From contig DAWO01000122.1 in NCBI GenBank assembly GCA_002509485.1, positions 705 through 10,281 on the forward strand: a stretch of 9,577 bases of DNA, given 5' to 3'. The position numbers and the translations under genes are program-made. Below are positions 1 to 5,695 of the stretch, one piece after another (position 1 is the stretch's first letter; each line of letters starts with the position of its first letter). This stretch comes from Methanolinea sp. UBA477 (GTDB lineage: Archaea > Halobacteriota > Methanomicrobia > Methanomicrobiales > Methanospirillaceae). A model generated the notes under the pieces. It was not told the DNA's origin and did not search any database. It worked only from the letters and a program-made list of their open reading frames with translations.

Positions 1-2
1 CC

Positions 3-791
3 GTCGTGGAGGACGGGCAGGTCAGGGATCTCGTGATCCAGCGACCGAACCTTGCCAGGCAGTTGATCGAGGAGTTCATGGTAGCCGCCAACCAGACCAT
101 GGTGAACCGGCTGGAAGCTGCCGGTCTCCCGATGATCCAGAGGATCGTCCGGGTGCCGAGGAACTGGGAGGGGATTGTGGAGACGGCCAGGGAGTATGGC
201 GAACACCTCCCCAAAAAACCCAACTGCAAGGCCCTGTCAGCGTTTCTTGACCGGCGGAGAGCCGCGGATCCCGAGCGCTTCCCTGACCTTTCCCTCACGA
301 TTGTAAAGCTCATGGGGCCAGGGGAATATACCGCATTTGTTCCCGGAGATGTCCCGATTGGCCATTTTGCACTCGCGATAATGGACTATACCCACTCTAC
401 TGCCCCGAACCGCCGCTACGTGGATGTTGTCAACCAGAGAATCTTAAAATCCATCCTTGACGGCAGCGATTCGCCCTATGAAACCGATGAACTCGATTCG
501 CTCTCCTACTGGCTGACCGGGCGGGAAAAGGCCTCCCAGAAGGCTGAAAGGTTCATGCGAAAGGCCGCTGCAGCGGTTCTTTTGAGAGACAGGATCGGGG
601 ATGTATTCGAAGGAATCGTCACGGGCGCCTCGGAGAAGGGCACATATGCCCGACTCATCACTCCACCGGCAGAGGGCAGGATAATGCGTGGTGAGCACGG
701 GCTGAAAGTCGGCCAGAAAGTCCGGCTCCGGCTGACAAAAACCGATCCGTACAATGGTTTCATCGATTTTGACTGCGTCGGACGAACATGA
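3..791 (+). CDS. RNase II/R-family exoribonuclease (RNB domain), C-terminal part
   Basis: The reading frame is open to the left edge, so this is a 5'-truncated gene; the GTG at 6 is not a credible start. The visible 262 or so residues match the end of an RNB catalytic domain. The stretch LIEEFMVAANQ (about residues 21-31) is the typical RNB helix. YTHSTAPNRRYVD (about 129-141) corresponds to the family's HFTSPIRRYxD segment, whose arginine pair lines the active site. After a helical linker, about residues 197-258 (starting GDVFEGIVTGASEKGTYA) look like the C-terminal S1/OB RNA-binding domain. RNB enzymes degrade RNA 3' to 5' hydrolytically in the cytoplasm; that activity is inferred from the family. 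The metal-binding aspartates lie upstream of the window and cannot be checked. The gap of 173 bases to the next gene suggests separate transcription. Confidence 0.88.
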   Translation, partial: VVEDGQVRDLVIQRPNLARQLIEEFMVAANQTMVNRLEAAGLPMIQRIVRVPRNWEGIVETAREYGEHLPKKPNCKALSAFLDRRRAADPERFPDLSLTIVKLMGPGEYTAFVPGDVPIGHFALAIMDYTHSTAPNRRYVDVVNQRILKSILDGSDSPYETDELDSLSYWLTGREKASQKAERFMRKAAAAVLLRDRIGDVFEGIVTGASEKGTYARLITPPAEGRIMRGEHGLKVGQKVRLRLTKTDPYNGFIDFDCVGRT

Positions 792-964
792 GAGACAGAA
801 TGCGAGCTCCTTCGGGATTGGCGGGTTATCCGGGCAACGAAAGATGCATCCCGGTACCGGTGAGAACAGGTGTGAGGAAAGATGCTGTCTTCATCCGGCA
901 CGCGAACAGAAGGGAAAAACGGGTTGATCATGATTTATTCCACTGAAATCTACGGGGAGACCAG
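792..964. other. Intergenic region before the ABC ATPase gene
   Basis: This gap carries the Shine-Dalgarno of the next gene (GGGGAG at 954-959) and an AT-rich element (TTTATT, 934-939) that could serve as its TATA box. That box would place transcription near 960, which fits a start at 980 better than one at 965. A plus-strand ORF of 48 codons (ATG at 800, stop at 944-946) lies within it. Its third-position GC is only about half and I recognise no family, so I do not call it a gene. No RNA gene is recognisable. Confidence 0.4.
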
Positions 965-1765
965 ATGACGGCGAGGCGGATGAGTGACCTGCCACTCATC
1001 GAATTTGAAAATGTCACGGTCGTTGCGGGCGAAAAAAAACTCCTTGACTCGGTATCTGTCACCATCCGGGAAGATGAGAACGTGGCAATACTCGGTCCAA
1101 ACGGTTCCGGAAAATCCTCGTTTATCAGGGCAATAACCCGTGAGTACTACCCGCTTGCCGGTGACGATGTCTCCTTCAGGATCCACGGCAGGGAGCGGTG
1201 CGACGTCTTCGAGATGCGATCGCTTTTTGGAATCGTCTCGCCAGCACTCCAGTACACGTTCTGTCGTGACCTTTCAGGCAGGGATGTCGTCCTTTCAGGC
1301 TATTTCAGCAGTATAGGGCTCTACAACCGGGATATCACCCCCGAGATGGAGAAGAGAACCGACAGGATCCTCGAATTCCTCGAGATAGAAGACCTGCAGG
1401 AGAGAGAGATGGATTCGCTGTCATCGGGCGAGGCACGGCGGTTCCTCATCGGGAGAGCACTGGTGCACGACCCAAAGACACTCATCCTCGACGAGCCGAC
1501 AACCAGCCTTGATCTCCATGCGCTGCACGCCTTCAGGGCGATCCTACGAAAGGTCGCCCGATCAGGGACCGGGATCATTATGGTGACCCACAACCTGCAT
1601 GACATAATACCCGAGATCTCCCGTGTCATCCTGATGAAGGAGGGGAGATTCTGGAAAGACGGCCCAAAAAAAGATATCCTGACAGACGATCTCATCTCCG
1701 GGCTTTTCCAGGCGCCCGTGCATATACGGGAGGAAAACGGGTATTACTACGCCACCGGGTATTAG
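965..1765 (+). CDS. ABC transporter-type ATPase, COG1119 (ModF/PhrA-like) group
   Basis: This is a single nucleotide-binding domain of 266 residues. All ABC motifs are intact: Walker A GPNGSGKSS (44-52), a Q-loop glutamine near 96, signature LSSGE (152-156), Walker B LILDEP with catalytic Glu177, D-loop SLD (181-183) and H-loop His209. The segments FGIVSPALQ and VVLSGYFSSIGLY are characteristic of COG1119, the group of ModF, described as a molybdate-transport or photorepair-like ATPase. No membrane permease or binding protein lies nearby, so the substrate is unknown and a non-transport role is possible. Start: ATG 965 has GGGGAG five bases upstream. ATG 980 (residue 6) is an alternative that fits the TATA-like element at 934-939 and the family's usual N-terminus. 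The DUF169 gene follows after 49 bases on the same strand, so the two may be co-transcribed. Confidence 0.9.
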   Translation: MTARRMSDLPLIEFENVTVVAGEKKLLDSVSVTIREDENVAILGPNGSGKSSFIRAITREYYPLAGDDVSFRIHGRERCDVFEMRSLFGIVSPALQYTFCRDLSGRDVVLSGYFSSIGLYNRDITPEMEKRTDRILEFLEIEDLQEREMDSLSSGEARRFLIGRALVHDPKTLILDEPTTSLDLHALHAFRAILRKVARSGTGIIMVTHNLHDIIPEISRVILMKEGRFWKDGPKKDILTDDLISGLFQAPVHIREENGYYYATGY

Positions 1766-1814
1766 CAGGTCCGGCAACCATACCCTATTTCGCATTCCCC
1801 GGTACAGGTGATGC

Positions 1815-2591
1815 ATGGACACGAATACCCGCGACCGTTTCACAGGTCTCTGGGAGACGTATTGCCCCGGAGCGGAACTGCCGATCACGTTCGAGCTCGG
1901 GGAGGCCGATGCTGAAGCAGAGAAGATACCTGCGCCGAAGCGATGGAGATGCTTTATCTGCGACCTTGCACGGGTCAGACAAGGTAAATCCGTAGTATTC
2001 GACGAAACGTCGCTCTCCTGCAGCGGTGCACGCTACTACCTGGGTTACGAGACCGAACGAGACGAGAATTTCCGTTATTTTCTCTCAAGCGGGAAACCGG
2101 GCGTGGTCGAAGGTGAACGCTACAAGAAGACCCCCGGGCTGACCGTCAAATACGACAGGTGCTGTGAAGCCGTCCCTGCCGGAAAGCAGTGCTATATCTT
2201 CAAGCGATGGGACTCACTGACCGGTTCCGACAACCCTGATGTTGTCATCTTCTTTGCACGTGCAGAAGTGCTCACCGCGCTCTTCACCCTCGCAAATTAC
2301 GACCGGGGAGACCCTGACGGGGTTATCTGCCCCTTCGGATCGGGTTGCTCCTCGATAATCCATTATCCGCGGCTCGAGGCGCAAAACGACCACCCGCGGG
2401 CAGTACTTGGAATGTTCGATCCCTCGGCACGTCCCTGCGTCCCGGTCGACGTGCTCACGATCGCGATCCCCATGAAGAAGTTCGGGGCGATGGTCCGGGA
2501 TATGGATGAGAGTTTCCTGACAACAGAAACGTGGAAGAGACAGATAGCAAAGATTGCCAGGAGCAATACACTATTTTCAGGGGAAAAGTAG
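1815..2591 (+). CDS. DUF169 family protein (COG2043), cysteine-rich
   Basis: The 258 residues match DUF169, a family without an established function that is common in methanogens and other anaerobes. Supporting segments are WRCFICDLARV (44-54), SCSGARYYLGY (68-78), an RPCVPVDVLTIAIP stretch (206-219) and the C-terminal helix. Ten cysteines are present (17, 46, 49, 69, 116, 117, 126, 172, 178, 208), including a CxxC at 46-49 and an adjacent pair at 116-117. This would fit a metal centre, but that is inference. There is no signal peptide or membrane segment, so it is probably cytoplasmic. The ATG at 1815 follows AGGTGA (1806-1811) closely. The gene lies 49 bases after the ABC ATPase and ends seven bases from the end of the convergent M24 gene. 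It is sure as a DUF169 member; its role is unknown. Confidence 0.9.
   Translation: MDTNTRDRFTGLWETYCPGAELPITFELGEADAEAEKIPAPKRWRCFICDLARVRQGKSVVFDETSLSCSGARYYLGYETERDENFRYFLSSGKPGVVEGERYKKTPGLTVKYDRCCEAVPAGKQCYIFKRWDSLTGSDNPDVVIFFARAEVLTALFTLANYDRGDPDGVICPFGSGCSSIIHYPRLEAQNDHPRAVLGMFDPSARPCVPVDVLTIAIPMKKFGAMVRDMDESFLTTETWKRQIAKIARSNTLFSGEK
2571..2591. terminator. Hairpin at the junction of two convergent genes
   Basis: CTATTTTC (2571-2578) pairs with GAAAAGTAG (2583-2591) across an AGGG loop. This gives eight pairs with one bulged G at 2588. The arms place a run of four T on each strand, so the element could end transcription from both sides. It includes the DUF169 stop codon and lies just beyond the M24 stop. 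The terminator role is inferred from position and symmetry only. Confidence 0.35.
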
Positions 2592-2598
2592 GGTTAAT

Positions 2599-3792
2599 TC
2601 AAAAGACCGGTACCAGGCCCGGACTCTTTCCCGTAAGGCTCCTGCCGCCGCCGGGAGTGACCGCAAAGGTGTTCTCGATGCCGACCATTCCTACCCCCGG
2701 GATTCCGCACTTCGGCTCGAGTGCAATGACCATGCCCTCCTGCAGGGGCTCGTCGAATCCCGCCGCGATCACCGGTGGCTCATCGACGAAAAGACCGACT
2801 CCGTGGCCGATGAACTTCACCCTGTGGTTCCCGAAACCCATGAATTTCTCCCTGAATCCCGGGCTTAAATCCTCCATTATTGTATGATAGATCTCTCCCG
2901 GGGAAATACCGGGCTGCAGGAGCGATGCTGCCTGGTGCTGGATCTCCACGCACTCTTCATGGATCCTGATTACATCCTCTGTCAGCGGTTTTTTAAACAT
3001 GTAGGTCATCGTCTTGTCGGTCTGGTACCCGCCGACACCACAGCCATTGTCGATGTAGACCAGGTCGCCTGCTGACAGTCGTCTCTCCCTGCTCCCGAGA
3101 ACAGGCGCGGCAGGGCCGAGCCCGCGTATACCGCTGGCACCGTCGAAGGCGGTGGGGCATATCGAGTTCTCACCAAAACCGAGATGCCCACCGACAATCT
3201 CAACGCCAAACATCCCGAACCTGACAATCCCCTGGTGACCTTGCCGGACCATTTCAGAAAAGAGCTCGCAGGCGAATTCGGCCTCGCTCATCCCCTCTTT
3301 TAGCATGCCGGGCACACGGTCTTCCAGCACCCTTCTATGGATGTCACCCGCCTGCACAAGAAGCCTCATCTCATACGCGCTCTTCACTGATCTGACTGCC
3401 GCAATATCGGCATCGAGCGGACGTATTTCCCGGACAGGAAGATGTTTCCTGAACCTTTCGAGCACTGCGAGGGGCACTGTCTCCTCTTCCAAAAATAGTG
3501 TATCCGGAGATAAACCCTGTTCTCGTGCAATATCACGAAAACTGCTCATCGGCCTGATTTTTGGAAACTCCGATTCCTGCACTGCCCGCTCGATGCTCCG
3601 GCGCACCCACAAAACAGGTTCGCTGTCACGCGGGACCAGGAGCACCCCGTCCTGCATCGTCCCGCAGAAATAATACTGGTTCAGCCTCCCAAAAATTGCG
3701 GCCATCTGCCAGTCGTCATGTCTCTCATCCATCCGGGCTAAAAACCGGGTCATGCGGCCCTGCAGTTCAGGCAACGGGACTTTATCCTGCAT
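2599..3792 (-). CDS. M24 (Xaa-Pro peptidase/creatinase fold) family protein
   Basis: This is a two-domain M24B protein of 397 residues: a creatinase-like N-terminal domain (about 1-135) and a pita-bread catalytic domain (about 136-397). The five metal ligands of proline peptidases are present with the spacing of Pyrococcus furiosus prolidase: Asp248, Asp259, His330, Glu359, Glu373. The noncoordinating active-site histidines are absent: the position four before His330 is Lys326, the one seven after is Asp337 (VDE, where prolidases have VHE), and no histidine occurs between 204 and 247. The conserved-looking FDGASG segment (216-221) lies there instead. It is therefore metal-binding, but proline-specific cleavage is uncertain. 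Start: ATG 3792 is preferred because a TATA-like TAAATA lies about 25 bases upstream. A GTG at 3837 would add 15 residues with no obvious ribosome site. It is cytoplasmic, with no signal peptide. Confidence 0.88.
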   Translation of the reverse strand: MQDKVPLPELQGRMTRFLARMDERHDDWQMAAIFGRLNQYYFCGTMQDGVLLVPRDSEPVLWVRRSIERAVQESEFPKIRPMSSFRDIAREQGLSPDTLFLEEETVPLAVLERFRKHLPVREIRPLDADIAAVRSVKSAYEMRLLVQAGDIHRRVLEDRVPGMLKEGMSEAEFACELFSEMVRQGHQGIVRFGMFGVEIVGGHLGFGENSICPTAFDGASGIRGLGPAAPVLGSRERRLSAGDLVYIDNGCGVGGYQTDKTMTYMFKKPLTEDVIRIHEECVEIQHQAASLLQPGISPGEIYHTIMEDLSPGFREKFMGFGNHRVKFIGHGVGLFVDEPPVIAAGFDEPLQEGMVIALEPKCGIPGVGMVGIENTFAVTPGGGRSLTGKSPGLVPVF

Positions 3793-3814
3793 GATCACAC
3801 TCTCGCGGTGAAGG

Positions 3815-3820
3815 TATTTA
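3815..3820 (-). promoter_or_regulatory. TATA-like element for the M24 gene
   Basis: On the minus strand this reads TAAATA, centred about 25 bases from ATG 3792. That distance would give a leaderless or near-leaderless transcript, and it supports ATG 3792 over GTG 3837. The call rests on pattern and spacing only. Confidence 0.4.
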
Positions 3821-3903
3821 CCAGTAATGAAGGGCACAGTTTCATGGTGAGAGCCGCCATATTCCTGGCCGGTTCTCGCCCACGAAGGACAAAACCGTAC
3901 ATA

Positions 3904-3912
3904 CTTTTAATA
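3904..3912 (+). promoter_or_regulatory. TATA box for the small surface protein
   Basis: CTTTTAATA is centred about 27 bases before ATG 3935, the distance expected between an archaeal TATA box and a leaderless start. No Shine-Dalgarno is visible before the ATG, which agrees with leaderless translation. Confidence 0.55.
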
Positions 3913-3934
3913 CCGAATCCCCGTAAATCTCTTT

Positions 3935-4357
3935 ATGCGTAGGGAAATCCTCATCGGCGCCGTCTCTTTAATAATCATAGCCATAGTGGCAATCATCGTG
4001 TTCCTCTTCTTTTTTGGATCACCTTCTGCCGAGATCACATCTGCCACGACGGACAGGAACCTGTACCACTCGGGTGATATCATGACCATCACGGTATCAC
4101 TCAGTGCGTCAGGGCAGATGGACAATACCACGGTCCGACTGGAAGGGATAGAAGACAGGAGAGGGAAAGCCCACCTAACCCACCATATCCCGGTAAACCT
4201 CTCGTGGGGGCCGAATACCTTCTTCTATGAGTACGAACTTCCGCAATGCTCGTCATGTGCCGGAATACTTCCTGGTGACTATGATATCCTCGTCACCTTG
4301 ATGCGAGACAGTGAAATCCTGGACACCGCAAACCTTACAGTCATGCTGGAACAATGA
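3935..4357 (+). CDS. Small membrane-anchored, probably extracytoplasmic protein
   Basis: I do not recognise a named family. The 140 residues begin with a short basic N-terminus (MRRE) and one hydrophobic segment (about 5-27), followed by a polar domain rich in beta-branched residues. This suggests an anchored protein with an outward-facing beta-sandwich of about 110 residues. Three N-glycosylation sequons (Asn64, Asn88, Asn133) fit exposure on an archaeal cell surface. A CSSC pair (105-108) sits before GILPGDYDILV and may form a disulfide or bind metal. The gene is divergent from the M24 gene and ends 21 bases from the convergent adenosine-specific kinase gene, so it appears monocistronic. 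The segment is not followed by an obvious cleavage site, so I favour an anchor over a cleaved signal peptide. Confidence 0.75.
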   Translation: MRREILIGAVSLIIIAIVAIIVFLFFFGSPSAEITSATTDRNLYHSGDIMTITVSLSASGQMDNTTVRLEGIEDRRGKAHLTHHIPVNLSWGPNTFFYEYELPQCSSCAGILPGDYDILVTLMRDSEILDTANLTVMLEQ

Positions 4358-4378
4358 AGCGGGCCTTGGAGTTCCTCT

Positions 4379-4876
4379 TCATCCACGCTTGTATCCAAAT
4401 CTTTGGAGTATCTCTATCCGTTCCCTTGCATCGGCGGATTTTTCTATTCCACCGGGTGGTGATCCGTCTATGACCCCCATGATACCCCGCCCGAGGGACG
4501 AGACTGCAACAACAACCTCGACTGGGTTTGCTGTTGCGCAAAAGATAGTGCAGACCTCCTGCACGCTCTTGATCGCATTCAGGACATTGATGGGATAACA
4601 GTCCCTCATGAAGATGAGAAATGAATGTCCGGCCCCTATGCTCAATGCGTTCTTCCCTGCAGATTCCATCAAATCCTGGTCATTTCCTTCAAGCCGGACA
4701 AGACAGTCGGATGATGCTTCACAAAACGCTATTCCAAACTTCGCTTCCGGCACGGACGAGGCCATGGTCTCGTACAGGTCCTCAACAGTCTTGATGAAAT
4801 GGGATTGTCCCAGGATGAGGTTAACATCATCCGGTTTTTCCACCGGCACCAGTGCCAGCTCAAGTATCCCAGACAT
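4379..4876 (-). CDS. Adenosine-specific kinase family protein (PF04008/DUF355, COG1839)
   Basis: The 165 residues are an almost complete match to the PF04008 consensus as I know it: GQSHFIKT (23-30), FGIAFCEASSDCLVR (47-61), EGND (63-66), AGHSF (82-86), YPINVLNAIK (94-103), CTIFCATANP (109-118) and GRGIMGVIDG (129-138). The archetype from Pyrobaculum aerophilum was reported to bind adenosine and AMP and to contain a modified, apparently phosphorylated histidine. The physiological reaction remains unclear, so the family name is looser than it sounds. His26 and His84 are the conserved histidines here. ATG 4876 has GGAG six bases upstream (4883-4886). The HEAT-repeat gene lies 77 bases upstream on the same strand and may share its transcript. 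It is probably a cytoplasmic oligomer. Confidence 0.93.
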   Translation of the reverse strand: MSGILELALVPVEKPDDVNLILGQSHFIKTVEDLYETMASSVPEAKFGIAFCEASSDCLVRLEGNDQDLMESAGKNALSIGAGHSFLIFMRDCYPINVLNAIKSVQEVCTIFCATANPVEVVVAVSSLGRGIMGVIDGSPPGGIEKSADARERIEILQRFGYKRG

Positions 4877-4953
4877 GATCGTCTCCGGTTTAGATGAGGC
4901 AATGCAGAAAGATAAGAGTGTTGCAGCAACCCTTCAACTCGATCGTGTACGAA

Positions 4954-5523
4954 TCAGTGCTTCTCCTGGAGGACTTTTCCAATACGGGCCCTGATCCCCG
5001 GATCCTCGGACGGGTCCGAGTATCGTTCGTGTAAACCTTCAATTGCGCTGTAACTCCCGATCGCAGCCAGGGCTGAAGCTGCATGGATCCTAGTGGATTG
5101 GTCCTCTGCCTGATCGCCCAGACGTTCTATCAGGGCATCCACCGCCCGGGCACTCCTCAGTCTCCCGAGCCCGACTACCGCATATCTCCGGATCACGGGG
5201 TTCTTGTCGCTGCAGCACAATACAAGCGGGCGTACCGCCCTCGGGTCTCCACTATTTCCAAGGGCAATCACCGCCCTAATCCTCCCTTTTGGATCTTTTC
5301 CCTCCATTGCCTGCTTGATGACCTGATAGATCTCGTCCGTGGCCGGAACTGAGCTGTACCATTGACCGGCCGACCCTTCCAAGCTCATTGCCATGATATC
5401 AATACCCCAATTATTTTCCCAGAAATCGATAATCGGCCTCTGCCGCAATTCATGCAGCATGACCACTTCATCAAAATACAAAAAATCGCTGCCGCTTAGC
5501 TGAAGCAGCATGCTGCTGTACAC
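4954..5523 (-). CDS. HEAT-repeat protein
   Basis: About residues 78-175 form three HEAT or PBS-lyase-like helical repeats. The hallmarks are RIRAVIALGNSGDPRAVRPL, then VIRRYAVVGLGRLRSARAVDAL, then RIHAASALAAIGSYSAIEGL. Such repeats are scaffolds for protein-protein contacts and do not by themselves indicate an enzyme. The first 75 residues are not repetitive and I do not recognise them; they are rich in aromatic and acidic residues and may specify the partner. No signal peptide or membrane segment is seen. The start is uncertain. GTG 5523 gives 189 residues and ATG 5511 gives 185, neither with a strong Shine-Dalgarno. A strong AT-rich promoter lies about 60 bases upstream. The gene precedes the adenosine-specific kinase by 77 bases on the same strand. 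Confidence 0.8.
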   Translation of the reverse strand: MYSSMLLQLSGSDFLYFDEVVMLHELRQRPIIDFWENNWGIDIMAMSLEGSAGQWYSSVPATDEIYQVIKQAMEGKDPKGRIRAVIALGNSGDPRAVRPLVLCCSDKNPVIRRYAVVGLGRLRSARAVDALIERLGDQAEDQSTRIHAASALAAIGSYSAIEGLHERYSDPSEDPGIRARIGKVLQEKH

Positions 5524-5579
5524 AATGAACAGATCCTGGCATCTGGAATCGGTACATCTGTGTTACCAATAGGTCGTAT

Positions 5580-5602
5580 AATTATAAATAATTAATCATG
5601 AT
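5580..5602 (-). promoter_or_regulatory. AT-rich promoter of the HEAT-repeat gene
   Basis: Read on the minus strand, this contains TTTATAATTA (5580-5589), a good archaeal TATA box. It is preceded by the palindrome ATCATGAT, part of ATCATGATTAATT (5590-5602). Transcription would start near 5558, giving a leader of about 35 bases. A 12-of-13 match to the latter element lies before the ABC ATPase gene (927-939). Confidence 0.55.
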
Positions 5603-5608
5603 AAATCC

Positions 5609-5650
5609 GGGAGAGGCGAACTCCCAAAGACCGCGGGAGGAGAAAAATTT
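5609..5650 (-). terminator. Possible terminator after the COG3044 ATPase gene
   Basis: On the minus strand a T-tract (complement of 5643-5647) lies about 50 bases beyond the ATPase stop. It is followed by a short perfect hairpin of five pairs (GGGAG 5609-5613 with CTCCC 5621-5625, seven-base loop) that leads into AT-rich DNA. Archaeal terminators are chiefly T-rich, so the tract is the more telling part. The call is weak. Confidence 0.3.
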
Positions 5651-5695
5651 CAGTATGACCGGAACCAGGTGAAGAGAGTCCGGGGCATATCAGAA

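Noticed and set aside
800..946. Plus-strand ORF of 48 codons between the RNase and the ABC ATPase
   Set aside because: It fills most of the gap, but third-position GC is about half, the ribosome site is weak and no family is recognisable. A chance ORF of this length is easily expected.
2531..2887. Plus-strand ORFs opposite the end of the M24 gene
   Set aside because: They are antisense to conserved M24 motifs (the Glu359 and Glu373 regions) and show no family features of their own.
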